Assembly: GCA_002238805.1 (NCBI GenBank)
Contig: MPNB01000013.1
Coordinates: 1 to 53,571, forward strand
DNA: 53,571 nucleotides
Source: Rhodothermaceae bacterium bin80
GTDB taxonomy: Bacteria; Bacteroidota; Rhodothermia; Rhodothermales; Bin80
Direction of reading: 5' to 3'
A program made the translations under genes and the position numbers. This document shows, one piece after another, positions 9,505-19,261 of this stretch. The notes under the pieces are model-generated. The model was given only the letters and a program-made list of their open reading frames with translations. It ran no database searches and was not told the origin of the DNA. Numbering within the stretch: position 1 is the stretch's first letter; every line of letters starts with the position of its first letter.

Positions 9505-9653
9505 AACCGGGAGATCAATACCAAGCGCTGGGTGGTGGAACGGGACATCCGGAATTTTAAGCGGTGATTCGGCTCGGGGAGTACGCAATTGAAAGGACTT
9601 CAGAAGTTATATGTAGAGACACGTACGGGAGGTCGCGCACAACTTTAAACGAT
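9505..9653 (+). pseudogene. C-terminal remnant of an IS5-type transposase
   Basis: The frame from 9505 reads NREINTKRWVVERDIRNFKR, a stop, then FGSGSTQLKGLQKLY. After a frame change it reads REVAHNFKRF. The R-W-V-V-E-R block and the closing A-H-N-F segment are the conserved C-terminus of IS5-family DDE transposases, which carry the last catalytic Glu. One stop and one frameshift show it is dead. A further fragment of such a transposase begins immediately downstream on the opposite strand. Confidence 0.6.
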
Positions 9654-9659
9654 TCCATA

Positions 9660-9900
9660 GGATTGCCGCGCGACCAGCTACCACATGCGGACAATAATTC
9701 GTCGTTCTCTTTGCATTTGTACCCCTTCTCCGACAATGCCTCTTGGCTGTGCTGAGGACGCACCTTCTTGATTAGGGGCACCAAGCCCTTGCTGTCATGC
9801 GCATTCGCCGGGATTAAATGCTCGTCCAGGATCATACCCGCCTGTCCTTCGTCACGCGTTTCATTGACTTCTACATCGTATCGGCGCGCTATTTTGCCCA
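9660..9900 (-). pseudogene. Central remnant of an IS5-type transposase, inverted relative to the previous piece
   Basis: Read on the minus strand the segment gives MILDEHLIPANAHDSKGL, then LSEKGYKCKENDELL. Blocks such as T-P-A-N-x-H-D-S-K and D-K-G-Y lie in the middle of IS5-family transposases, before the last catalytic Glu. The product then runs into sequence antisense to the neighbouring C-terminal fragment. The two pieces therefore face each other, which needs an inversion or two insertions followed by loss. Confidence 0.55.
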
Positions 9901-9977
9901 GTGGCTATCATGATCCGTTTACCAATATTGATCTCTTGCTCCAGGCGTTCATCTTTGTCCCCAACCGGGGAAAAACG

Positions 9978-10030
9978 TGCAAAAATTCATGATCACGGAT
10001 ACATTATATTGCATGGGACGTTCGTACCGA
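9978..10030. promoter_or_regulatory. 53-bp palindromic upstream element, copy A (before GH116)
   Basis: A 36-base dyad is bounded by TGCAA at 9978 and TTGCA ending at 10013, with ATTCATGATCAC inside. Eight bases later comes TTCGTACCGA. The same 53-base arrangement with identical spacing occurs at 19039-19091; about 43 of 53 bases agree. It lies about 107 bases before the GH116 start. Operator or promoter function is inferred from the symmetry and the two positions. Confidence 0.5.
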
Positions 10031-10137
10031 TATTCACCGCCTTTGCAATTATTGCAGACCCCTGCGATATTTTGACACTGAGTCCCGCGCGTAACTTGAA
10101 TCCCGGCATTTGAATATACCAGCACATTGTCATCGCT

Positions 10138-12738
10138 ATGCCTTTTACAACGATAAAGCCTGCACCTTGGATTGCTCTTTTCCTGCTAGTAGCCGTAGCC
10201 GCCTGCTCTCGGCCGGATGCTCAGACCGGCTGGCCCGTGCTGAAGACGTATTCGGGGGCCTACCTGGACGAAGTTGCGATGCCACTGGGGGGTATTGGGA
10301 CCGGGACGGTATCCCTCGGAGGGCGCGGAGACCTGCGGGACTGGGAAATCATGAATCGCGGCGCACTGGGCTACCTGCCGGCCTTTAAGCTCGTCCTGCC
10401 GACCATTGCCAACGGGCCGTTCTTTGCACTCTATTATCGGACACCGGACACCCCGGGTCAGGTTCGAGTGCTAGAGGGTCCCGTATCAGCAAAGGAGCAC
10501 AGCGGCGACTGGGGTGCGGATGCCGTCAATTCGGGTTTCCCTCGTTTTGAGTCCACCACATTTGAGGCCGCCTACCCGTTGGCACAGGTGTCGTTTGAGC
10601 ATCAAAACGTACCACTGGAAGTACGCCTGGAAGCATTCAACCCGCTGCTTGTTGGCGATGCCGAGCAAAGTGGTATTCCTGTGGCGATTCTTCGTTATGT
10701 GCTAGCCAATCCGACCCAGGATTCGGTGGAGGCGGCCGTGGTCGGCATGGTACCCAATTACATTGGAGCGGATGGCTGGACCGGTGCACCGGACAGGAAT
10801 GTGAACTCGTTTCGTGCAGATGGGGGTATCAGAGGCGTTTACATGACATCGGACGGTGTTGATTCTTTGGATGTAAACTGGGGCACCATGGCGCTGGCGA
10901 CCACGGCCAGTCCAGTCACTTACCGTACCTCGTGGGATCCATTGGCCTGGAACTGGACGTTCCGCGAATTCTGGGATGATTTTATTGAAGATGGCGAGCT
11001 TACCGATCATCCCGACACCGCCCATGTCATTCAGACCCCGCCGGCGACCCTTGCCGCTAAAGTTGAGCTCGCGCCAGGCGAGGCACGTGCAATCACATTC
11101 ATGCTGACCTGGCATTTCCCGAATCGGCGTGCATGGGATCATGGGGTTCATCACGCCGGAGAATTCGGCGGCCCCGAAATCGTTGGTAATTACTACACGA
11201 CGCTGTATGAAGACGCCTGGGATGTCGCCGTGCGCACTGCCTCGGCACTGGACAGCCTAGAAGCGGAAACTGTAAGTTTTGTACGTACGCTGGTAGACAG
11301 CGATGCTCCAGAAGTGCTCAAAGAGGCGGGACTCTTTAATCTCAACCACCTGCGGAGCCAGACGGTTTTCAGAACTGCCGATGGACTTCCGTACGGCTTT
11401 GAGGGAACCGGGAGCATCAACGGAACGAAGATCGGGGCATCCCGCAGTTCCGGATGGGGGTTCGGCACATGCTTTCATGTGTGGAATTACGAGTCTACCG
11501 TCCCATTTTTGTTCGGGGATCTGTCCAAGCGGTTCCGGGAGGTGGAATTCGTGCATTCAGTCAACGACGATGGGGCCATGAGTCATCGCGTCGGACTTCC
11601 CATTGAACTTCGGGCCCGGAGCTTCCAACGCTGGGCGGCCGACGGGCAGATGGGAACGCTGATCAAGGTATATCGCGACTGGCAGCTGTCAGGGGATGAT
11701 GAGATGCTCCGCCGGATGTGGCCCAACATCCGTAAGTCCATGAGTTTTGCCTGGACGGGTATTTGGGATCAGGACAAGGATGGAGTGATGGAAGGTAGCC
11801 AGCACAACACCATGGACATCAACTATCTGGGGCCGAATCCACAGATGGCTGGCTGGTATCTGGGTGCACTGCGGGCCTCAGAGGAAATGGCGCGGTACTT
11901 GGGAGATGATGCTTTTGCACAGGAAACCAGAGAGCTGTTCGAGCAGGGCAGTGCCTGGATAGATGACAATATCTTTAACGGTGAATACTACGAGCATCAT
12001 ATACCGGAGGGCACCAGCACCGTGGCACAATTAGGCAAGGGGTGCCTGGTAGACCAACTGGTCGGACAATACCTGGCGCACACGGCAGGCTTGGGGTATC
12101 TCCTGAGCAAGGAGAACGTGCAGACCACGCTACGCAGTATCATGAAGTACAACTACATTGATAACTTCAATGAGCATTTCAACACCTTTCGCAGCTTCGG
12201 TCTGGGCAGTGAGGCAGGCCTGCTTATGGCCAGCTATCCGCGCGGAGAGTTGCTGGATTTCCCCTTCCCATATTACACGGAGATCATGACCGGATTTGAG
12301 TACAGTACCGCGGCCCACATGATCTATGAAGGCCAGGAGGATGCGGGCCTGAAGGTGTTTCGGGCTATTCGGGACCGCTATGATGGCCGCAAGCGCAATC
12401 CGTTCAATGAAGGTGAGTACGGCCACCGATATTCACGGGCTATGGCCGCGTGGGCCGGGCTGCTGGCTTACACAGGTTTTCAGTACTCGGCGGTAGAAGA
12501 TGGCATGGGGTTCAATCCAAGGCCCGGTACCTACTTCTGGTCTAACGGATACCAGTACGGCAGTGTAACGATTGCTGGCGGCGGATCGCAGATGTCCGTT
12601 GAATTACATCCAGCCAATGGCCCCATTGAGTTGAATCGGCTTGTACTGCACGGCTACGGGGAAGCGGAGTTTACTGACGGGCGAACGTTTTCGCAAGGAG
12701 AAGCCTCGACGGTCGTTGTGGAGCGGCAGGAAATGTAG
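10138..12738 (+). CDS. GH116-type glycoside hydrolase lipoprotein (GBA2/DUF608 family)
   Basis: 866 residues. The N-terminus is a lipoprotein signal with lipobox VAAC at about residue 23. The next region starts [20 protein letters not shown], the typical opening of the GBA2 N-terminal domain of GH116 enzymes. The catalytic toroid follows, with HVWNYEST and EVEF near residues 450-475 and the [14 protein letters not shown] block near 560. GH116 enzymes use a Glu nucleophile and an Asp acid/base; candidates here are the Glu of WNYE and the Asp of TMDIN, but I cannot fix them without an alignment. Known members cleave beta-glucosides, beta-xylosides or glucosylceramide. It leads the polysaccharide region, and a decayed copy of its 3' end lies at 18.2-18.6 kb. 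Export to the envelope is expected. Confidence 0.82.
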   Translation: MPFTTIKPAPWIALFLLVAVAACSRPDAQTGWPVLKTYSGAYLDEVAMPLGGIGTGTVSLGGRGDLRDWEIMNRGALGYLPAFKLVLPTIANGPFFALYYRTPDTPGQVRVLEGPVSAKEHSGDWGADAVNSGFPRFESTTFEAAYPLAQVSFEHQNVPLEVRLEAFNPLLVGDAEQSGIPVAILRYVLANPTQDSVEAAVVGMVPNYIGADGWTGAPDRNVNSFRADGGIRGVYMTSDGVDSLDVNWGTMALATTASPVTYRTSWDPLAWNWTFREFWDDFIEDGELTDHPDTAHVIQTPPATLAAKVELAPGEARAITFMLTWHFPNRRAWDHGVHHAGEFGGPEIVGNYYTTLYEDAWDVAVRTASALDSLEAETVSFVRTLVDSDAPEVLKEAGLFNLNHLRSQTVFRTADGLPYGFEGTGSINGTKIGASRSSGWGFGTCFHVWNYESTVPFLFGDLSKRFREVEFVHSVNDDGAMSHRVGLPIELRARSFQRWAADGQMGTLIKVYRDWQLSGDDEMLRRMWPNIRKSMSFAWTGIWDQDKDGVMEGSQHNTMDINYLGPNPQMAGWYLGALRASEEMARYLGDDAFAQETRELFEQGSAWIDDNIFNGEYYEHHIPEGTSTVAQLGKGCLVDQLVGQYLAHTAGLGYLLSKENVQTTLRSIMKYNYIDNFNEHFNTFRSFGLGSEAGLLMASYPRGELLDFPFPYYTEIMTGFEYSTAAHMIYEGQEDAGLKVFRAIRDRYDGRKRNPFNEGEYGHRYSRAMAAWAGLLAYTGFQYSAVEDGMGFNPRPGTYFWSNGYQYGSVTIAGGGSQMSVELHPANGPIELNRLVLHGYGEAEFTDGRTFSQGEASTVVVERQEM

Positions 12739-13439
12739 CGGAGTATCTCAGAGTGCTGACCTACCAGTTGGCTTTGAGCCAGCCGGGGAACGAGCACGCG
12801 AACGCAGCGAATCTAGACCAGTCGGCGGGGTGGTTTCATTCGTGTTCAGCCCGCATCTGAAACTGGGTCAGGGCAATCGCGGGAATACGATTAGGCAAAA
12901 GGCAAGGCAGGACAAGTGCGGTTACAGTGCACCCATCGCAGTTCCGGAATCCAATCATGGCCTTCCCCGGCACGGTGCAGCGGCCACGGCAATTGACCCA
13001 GTGAATTTTTCACAATAATCGCTCGGGCTTCTATTACGGAACGGGCGGCTTGCGCGGTCCGCCAGATGGCAGCAAGTGGCGCCTCGTTTGAATGTTTCTG
13101 GTAGTCATCTTCTTCACGTTCGGCGGAGATCCAGTGAGGGACTGCTTTCCCTGTCGCCGGAGAGCGCGGAATGCCGAACTGCCATTCAAGTGAAGGCGCG
13201 GAGTCTGAATGGGAACGACGATGACATCCACGGTGCACGAGGTGATCAGACTTGCCGTCTCGTCAAAAAAAGATCAGAAAATCTTCAAAATTTTTGTTAA
13301 GTATCGTTGTATATTGAAATCGGTCGCATCGGCAGTCAGCCAGTTTGCAGGAAGTAGGACCCAATGAGGATGCATGCATCTAGCGCGAAGCCGTACATGC
13401 TGCCTCACGGATGATCCTGCCACCAGAACAAGGTGAATC
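12739..13439. other. 700-base gap between GH116 and the SusC-like gene
   Basis: No convincing gene; the short open frames on both strands have no recognisable product. The right end from about 13270 is A+T-rich (AAAATCTTCAAAATTTTTG, then a TATATTG) and is the likely promoter zone of the SusC-like gene, though no box pair has good spacing. The last bases before the start match the leader of the TonB receptor at 19262. Confidence 0.4.
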
Positions 13440-13443
13440 ATGC
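13424..13443 (+). promoter_or_regulatory. Ribosome-binding leader shared with the receptor at 19262
   Basis: The 20 bases cagaacaaggtgaatcatgc, which include AAGGTG and the ATG four bases later, are identical at 19246-19265. The similarity goes on into both signal peptides. This supports both start sites and common descent of the two 5' ends. Confidence 0.6.
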
Positions 13444-16400
13444 TTACGCGACTGCCTACTCTCATCGTTGCGCTGCTACTGGCCTGCCCGGGTGTAGTGC
13501 TGGCCCAGTCCCAGTTGGCCCCCAGCGCGGGAGAGCCCCACGGCTCGTGGGGCTCATTTGGTTTGCAACCAGATGTGACCATCACGGGCACTGTAACCGA
13601 TGTCAATGGAGACCCCCTGGGCGGCGCGACGGTGCGCGTCCCGGAAACCTTCATCGGGACGGCTACCGATGTAGATGGCAACTATGAGCTAATCGTCCCC
13701 GACGACGCAACTATTCTCGTGTTCTCGTTCGTGGGCTTCGTTACGCAGGAAGTGGCTATTGAAGGTCGGACGGTCATTGATGTGATGATGGAGGAGGACA
13801 CGGCGGGACTTGAGGAGATTATCGTTACGGGTTACGGTACCCAGTTGCGCAAGGACGTCACCGGATCCATTGCCTCAGTTTCGGCTGCGGACCTGGCTTC
13901 GCGACCGGTTGCTTCGGTAGAAAAGGCCCTGCAGGGTCTGGTTCCGGGCATCAATGTAGCTGATCGCAGTGCCAACCCAGGTGATCTGGCTCAGATCTCA
14001 ATCCGCGCCATCGGTTCCCTGTCCGCCGGCTACGAGCCTCTCTGGGTAATTGATGGGTTTCCGACCGACCAGCGGAATGCCCAAATGCTAAACCCCGCGG
14101 ATATTGAATCAATTGATGTGCTCAAGGATGCCTCGGCAACGGCCATTTACGGGTCCCGGGGAGCCAACGGCGTGATTATCGTCACCACAAAGTCTGGACT
14201 TATCGGGACCGCTCAGATCAATTTGGCTATGAACGCCGGGATATCAAACATCACGCAGGCCTCACGCTTCAAGATGCTGAATGCTCAGGAGTATGTTCAA
14301 TTTCATACTGAGCAGAGTGGCGGTACAACGCCCACGTGGATTTCCTCCGTTTGGGATGGGTCCACGGACACGGACTGGCAGGATGAGCTCTATGAGACTG
14401 CTCCCTTCCACAGCTGGTCCCTTTCTGCACACGGGGGAACCGAAAAAATCTCCTACCTGCTTTCAAGCAGCTATACGCAGGAATCGGGAGTCATACCCGG
14501 CGAGGGATTCAACAAGATCGGAGCCCGCGTTAAACTGGACTATCGCCCCGGCAACAGAATCACTTTCGGGCTGAATGTAGCTCCGAGCGTGTCCAAGATC
14601 ACGAAGTCCAGTCGGCCCAGCGAAGATGGCAGTGACTGGAGATCTGCATGGGCACAGGCCATTCTGTTGCCACCCATTATCCCGGTCTTTGATTCCGATG
14701 GTGAATATGCCATCGGAAGTTATGTGCCGGGCAATTTTCCGATTGGGAACCCCCTGCAGACCGTCAACCAGTTCAAGCGCACGCATGATCTGTTCAGGAT
14801 GCTGGGTGGAGTCAGCATGGAGGTGGAGGCGTTTCCAGGCATTACGTTCAAGTCGGTTCTGTCCACTAATATCGGATCTGACAAGAATGAATCGCTCTAC
14901 GACGCTCCCGCCGGCCCGCCCCGATTTTCTTATCCGTCGGTCAGTACCCTTAATGTAGGGCAAGTGTGGCGGCGGGGATGGCTGAACGAAAACACGGTCA
15001 ACTTCCGCAGGCAATTTAGACGGGATCACTTCTTTGATGTGCTGGCCGGCTTTACCCTGCAACGAGACCGAGTCGAGTTCGTGTCCTCAAACGTAGCTGG
15101 GCTGCAGATTCCGGGAGCGCGGATTCTGTCTATCGGTGACTCGGAGACCCTCACCTCCAACAATGGATTCGGCGAAAACGCACTCGCCTCTACTCTCGGA
15201 CGGCTCAACTATTCGTTTAAGGACCGATACCTACTGACAGCCACAGTACGGCGGGACGGGAGTTCAAGGTTCGGGGCCAATAATCGCTATCAAACGTTCG
15301 GCTCATTCGCTCTCGGCTGGCGCCTATCCGAAGAGGACTTCGTTAAGAAGCTGGGTTTTGTCAACGATGCGAAGCTTCGGGTGTCCTACGGCTCCACAGG
15401 CAGCAATGCAATTCCAGACTTCATTGCGAGGCCGAGCCTGCGACCAGTCAATCACTCGCTCGGAGCCGCTCAATTGACTGGCGTAGCCATTGGTGATCCG
15501 GGTAACCCCGGTCTGACCTGGGAGACATCCGAGCAACTTGATATTGGACTCGATCTGATTCTATTCGATGGCCGCTACAGCGTGGTGCTGGATTACTACA
15601 ATAATGTCACCACCAGCTTGCTCTTATCGCGGAATATCGTGGCGTCGTCTGGCTATGGGGGCTTCCTTACTAATATCGGCAGCATGCGCAACGACGGCAT
15701 TGAGCTGTCAGCCAGTGTTGCTGTGATGGAGACAAGTGATTTCGACTTGGTTGTGGGCGGCAATGTGACGAACAACAATCAGGAGATTCTGGATTTGGGA
15801 GGCGATGAAGAGATTAGAAATTTCTTCGGGGCGCTGCGCCGCACGGTTGGCGGAGAACTGCAGAACATTCATGTTGTAGAGCATGTGGGCATCGTAAGGG
15901 AAGGAGAAACACATCCGGCGCAGCCGGGGGCGGAACCAGGTACGATGCTCTACAGAGATGCCGATGGCGATGGTTCGATCAGTAATTTCCTAGGACCTGA
16001 TGGCATTAACCTGGAGGGAACGAATCTGGACTACATCTATGGATTCTACACCGATGTTCGCTACAAGGACTTTGAGCTTAGTGTCCGGTTCAACGGACAG
16101 GCCGGTGCCTCCGTTCTGGATCTATATATCATTCAGATCGGCGCACCGTTCCGCCGGGTCAATCTGTCCAGGGAATTCTGGTACGATGGCCGGTACATTT
16201 CGGAAAATGAACCTGGCGATGGCAAGACGCCGAGCGCCTCAGGATTTGATACCGGAATTGGAGCCGTTTCGAGCCTTGGTATTCAGGATACCGATTTTCT
16301 CAGACTCCGCAACATAACGCTGACCTATAACCTGCCCCAAAGGCTGCTTCGGGGCATCGGCGTTCGGGGTGCGCGCGGGAGAATCTATACGTCTATGGAG

Positions 16401-16589
16401 AACGTCCACATGTGGACCAGCTTCATTGGCGGCAATCCTGAAGGGCGGCGGAATTCGGCCGGCGGTCCGTCGCTGTTCGGCGGATCCAGGATTCCCGGCG
16501 TAGCCGACGGCAGGGAAATTGGACTGACGAGTCCACCGCACCTACCCCTGCCGCGCGTATGGACCTTCGGCATCCACCTAACCTATTGA
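13440..16589 (+). CDS. SusC/RagA-family TonB-linked outer-membrane transporter
   Basis: 1,049 residues. Signal peptide MLTRLPTLIVALLLACPGV with a cut after LAQ. A carboxypeptidase-like regulatory domain follows (ITGTVTDVNGDPLGGATVRV, residues about 42-120). A TonB-box-like EEIIVTGYGTQ and a plug with L-Q-G-L-V-P-G-I-N-V and DVLKDASATAIYGSRGANG come next; these are SusC signatures. A long beta-barrel ends in the aromatic-rich strand FGIHLTY. It takes up oligosaccharides across the outer membrane, driven by TonB, together with the SusD-like lipoprotein that begins 11 bases downstream. The start shares its leader with the receptor at 19262. It reads as intact and of usual length. Confidence 0.95.
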   Translation: MLTRLPTLIVALLLACPGVVLAQSQLAPSAGEPHGSWGSFGLQPDVTITGTVTDVNGDPLGGATVRVPETFIGTATDVDGNYELIVPDDATILVFSFVGFVTQEVAIEGRTVIDVMMEEDTAGLEEIIVTGYGTQLRKDVTGSIASVSAADLASRPVASVEKALQGLVPGINVADRSANPGDLAQISIRAIGSLSAGYEPLWVIDGFPTDQRNAQMLNPADIESIDVLKDASATAIYGSRGANGVIIVTTKSGLIGTAQINLAMNAGISNITQASRFKMLNAQEYVQFHTEQSGGTTPTWISSVWDGSTDTDWQDELYETAPFHSWSLSAHGGTEKISYLLSSSYTQESGVIPGEGFNKIGARVKLDYRPGNRITFGLNVAPSVSKITKSSRPSEDGSDWRSAWAQAILLPPIIPVFDSDGEYAIGSYVPGNFPIGNPLQTVNQFKRTHDLFRMLGGVSMEVEAFPGITFKSVLSTNIGSDKNESLYDAPAGPPRFSYPSVSTLNVGQVWRRGWLNENTVNFRRQFRRDHFFDVLAGFTLQRDRVEFVSSNVAGLQIPGARILSIGDSETLTSNNGFGENALASTLGRLNYSFKDRYLLTATVRRDGSSRFGANNRYQTFGSFALGWRLSEEDFVKKLGFVNDAKLRVSYGSTGSNAIPDFIARPSLRPVNHSLGAAQLTGVAIGDPGNPGLTWETSEQLDIGLDLILFDGRYSVVLDYYNNVTTSLLLSRNIVASSGYGGFLTNIGSMRNDGIELSASVAVMETSDFDLVVGGNVTNNNQEILDLGGDEEIRNFFGALRRTVGGELQNIHVVEHVGIVREGETHPAQPGAEPGTMLYRDADGDGSISNFLGPDGINLEGTNLDYIYGFYTDVRYKDFELSVRFNGQAGASVLDLYIIQIGAPFRRVNLSREFWYDGRYISENEPGDGKTPSASGFDTGIGAVSSLGIQDTDFLRLRNITLTYNLPQRLLRGIGVRGARGRIYTSMENVHMWTSFIGGNPEGRRNSAGGPSLFGGSRIPGVADGREIGLTSPPHLPLPRVWTFGIHLTY

Positions 16590-16600
16590 TCCCTGCTACA

Positions 16601-18151
16601 ATGAAATCGTGGAATAACGAAAAATTGCTATCGGGGCCCGCGGGTGGTGGTGCTCCCTTACGGAAAAGCCATCGGCAATGCTTAACGGCAAACGGGCTTA
16701 GGGTCGTGATATTTGTGCTACTGGCTTCGCTAGTCGGGGTATCGTGTGACAGTTTCCTAGATGTGGAACCCGTTGACCGGATTGATGCTCCTTCATTTTT
16801 CTCGACGGATCAGGAGCTCCTGATCGGCATGAACGGCGTGTACGCCGCGCAAAGATCCATTTACGGGAGCGGGACCATTTACAACATTATTGAGGGAAGA
16901 TCAGATAATACCGGCTTGGACCATACGGACCAGGCGGAGCGTGTCGAGATTGACATATTTGCGGAGGTACCGGGTAATCTGCTGTTGGATATCACGTGGG
17001 CCGCGATGTATAACTGCATTAATCTCGCCAACACGGTCATCGTCCGAGGTCCCGATGCCGACGGAGATGCAGCACTTATTGCGCGCATTGTGGGAGAAGC
17101 CAAATTCGTGCGCGCGTTCACTTACTACCATATGGTCAATCTCTGGGGAGGCACACCGCTGAGAGTAACCCCTACGGAAGATTTTGAGGAAACTGCCATA
17201 GCGCGGTCCTCGGAGGCCGAGGTCTACGATCAGATAGTACGAGATCTGACGGAGGCTGCCGCCGTGCTTCCCGAAACCTACGATGGCAGTTCCGGCCATG
17301 AAGTCGGCAGGGCTACCAACTCAGCCGCTCTGACGTTGCTGGGAAAAGTAGAATTGCAGCGGGGAAATGCGGGGGCTGCGACAGCCGCACTACGTCAGGT
17401 AGTCAACAGGTATTCGCTCCTCAGCGACTACGGGATGATCCATAGCCCCGGCAATGACAATTCGGCTGAGTCCATTTTTGAAGTCAGTTTTAACCCAGCG
17501 AATCAGACGGGGTTGTTCCGCCAGCACTTTATTCCTCAGAGTGTTGCAGACGAACTGGGCATTGTTGCTGGAGGCTCAACACGTGAGATTCTCTTCCCGT
17601 TTGTCACTCAGGACTTGATTGATGCATTTGATGATCCGAATGATCTACGGATTCCGTACACGTTCGGCACTATCGAGGGCCGTGAGCCCGGGGGATATAT
17701 CACCAAGTTCATAGATACAAGCGCGGAGTCGGACGGAGCTGACGTCAATCTTGTCCTGTTGCGCCATGCCGATGTGCTGTTGTCGCTTGCAGAGTCGCTG
17801 GGAGAGGGTGGCGAGGCCTATGCCCTTATAAATGAGGTACGAAGCCGTGCGGGTCTTGCGGATATTGGCCCCGACACGCCCGGCAGCTTCATGGAAAAGC
17901 TGATGAAGGAGCGTAGACTGGAGTTTGCCTTTGAAATGCACCGTTGGTTCGATCTGGTCAGACTTCCGGAGGCTCAGACTATTGCAACAATGAACGCGCA
18001 GTTGGAGGCCCAGCAGACCACGTTCCAGAGGATCACCAATTACGGTGGGCCGACAAGCTTCAGCTTAACGCCGGAGCGTCTCCTGTATCCGATTCCGCAA
18101 TTGGAAATTGATATTTCCGGTGGCGTGGTAACGCAGAACCCCGGACATTAG
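16601..18151 (+). CDS. SusD/RagB-family surface glycan-binding lipoprotein
   Basis: About 516 residues from the ATG at 16601. An upstream in-frame ATG at 16559 lies inside the SusC gene and is less likely. The hydrophobic segment VVIFVLLASLVGVSC ends in a lipobox Cys at residue 49, so the stretch before it is unusually long; a later GTG start could be real. Mature protein opens DSFLDVEPVDRIDAPSFF, typical of SusD. TPR-like helices follow (FVRAFTYYHMVNLWGGTPL), and the C-terminus has the SusD block LMKERRLEFAFEMHRWFDLVR and a closing YPIPQLEID. It caps the SusC barrel and binds the glycan at the cell surface. Transcribed with SusC. Confidence 0.93.
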   Translation: MKSWNNEKLLSGPAGGGAPLRKSHRQCLTANGLRVVIFVLLASLVGVSCDSFLDVEPVDRIDAPSFFSTDQELLIGMNGVYAAQRSIYGSGTIYNIIEGRSDNTGLDHTDQAERVEIDIFAEVPGNLLLDITWAAMYNCINLANTVIVRGPDADGDAALIARIVGEAKFVRAFTYYHMVNLWGGTPLRVTPTEDFEETAIARSSEAEVYDQIVRDLTEAAAVLPETYDGSSGHEVGRATNSAALTLLGKVELQRGNAGAATAALRQVVNRYSLLSDYGMIHSPGNDNSAESIFEVSFNPANQTGLFRQHFIPQSVADELGIVAGGSTREILFPFVTQDLIDAFDDPNDLRIPYTFGTIEGREPGGYITKFIDTSAESDGADVNLVLLRHADVLLSLAESLGEGGEAYALINEVRSRAGLADIGPDTPGSFMEKLMKERRLEFAFEMHRWFDLVRLPEAQTIATMNAQLEAQQTTFQRITNYGGPTSFSLTPERLLYPIPQLEIDISGGVVTQNPGH

Positions 18152-18209
18152 CAGAACCCGCTGTGAATTGCGAAATGCAACGGTCCAGGTTCCTGGATAA
18201 CAGTGGGTC

Positions 18210-18598
18210 TGGTTGTTGTTTAAGAATGCTCAGATTTATTGAGCCAACGGGGTGTAGCCGGTGATCCAGATTGGGGAGTTGACAAGTACGGCCACCGATA
18301 TGTGCGTAAGCTTGGGCGGGGCTCCTGGCCTGCACGAGTTCTCAGTACACTACAATTGAAGTTCTCGGGTAATTCAATCCAAGGCCGGGTTTCCATTCAA
18401 GGTCTACGGGTTACCAGTACAGCAACGTAGCTATTTTCGGTGGCGGAGCGTACATGGCAATGAATTGTACCCGGTCAATGACCCCGTTGAACGCAAGCAG
18501 TTGTGCTGCGCGGCTATGAATAGGCGGTGTTCGCTGATGGGCGAAAATTTCCTTGCGACGAAGCCTCCACTTTCATTATGGAGCGACAGGAAATGTAG
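18210..18598 (+). pseudogene. Decayed copy of the 3' end of the GH116 gene
   Basis: Scattered blocks match the end of the intact gene in order: TACGGCCACCGATAT (18289, compare 12419), TTCAATCCAAGGCC, TACCAGTACAGCAACGTAG, a G-A-A-T-T-tac-C-C region, CTGCGCGGCTATG, and finally GAGCGACAGGAAATGTAG ending at 18598 (compare 12738). Frames are broken by indels, so no product is made. It is the trace of a second GH116 gene that once preceded the TonB receptor at 19262. Confidence 0.65.
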
Positions 18599-19038
18599 TG
18601 GGGTCTGTCAAGGCTTGGAAGGCTGGCATGTGGCCGTTTAGTTCGGCCAGACAGGGTGCGGGAGATTAGCATTGCGGAATTCAGCCCGGGGAAGTGCAGA
18701 GACTCTTCTGTGGTCAGTCCGCACCGCAACCGTACCGGAGGGGTGGTTGTCGGACCTGAAAGACCTTTGCCACCCTCGCTGCATCACCCCTCAATTCCAG
18801 TCATCACAGTGCAATACAGTGGCCAGAACAATCGGTCAATAAAATTCACAGAATTCTGACAGTATCGGTACTATGATCCCATATAAATGGGAATTCAGGC
18901 TTACACCGATGCCTCAGCCACGAGAATCCTCCAGAGTCTGCTGAACCTGCAAATAATACTAAATCAGATGCGCTGATTCGCTCACCAATTAGATCCCTTG
19001 CCCCATCGCCCAACTCTGTCCTGACCAAGAGTCAATCA
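18599..19038. other. Gap without a gene
   Basis: About 440 bases after the GH116 relic. No product is recognisable on either strand. It may hold further decayed sequence. The regulatory dyad begins at its right end. Confidence 0.4.
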
Positions 19039-19091
19039 TGCAACAATTCATGATCACTCATGCATTATGTTGCATTAGGGTTTCGTACCGA
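19039..19091. promoter_or_regulatory. 53-bp palindromic upstream element, copy B (before the second TonB receptor)
   Basis: A 36-base dyad runs from TGCAACA at 19039 to TGTTGCA at 19068-19074. After the same eight-base gap as in copy A comes TTCGTACCGA at 19082. It lies about 170 bases before the receptor start. In this copy the arms are better matched (seven perfect bases) than in copy A. Confidence 0.5.
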
Positions 19092-19261
19092 CCCCCTTGA
19101 CTATTGTTACGTGATTGTTTATTATTGGGTAGGCGGCCTGGGCAGTCGGCGGTGGCGGATAGTGGGTAGGACTTTGTATTGATGTAGGTATCTGCAGCGC
19201 AGACACTCCTGGTGCCTCGTGCTCCGCTGCGGATAATACTGTCATCAGAACAAGGTGAATC

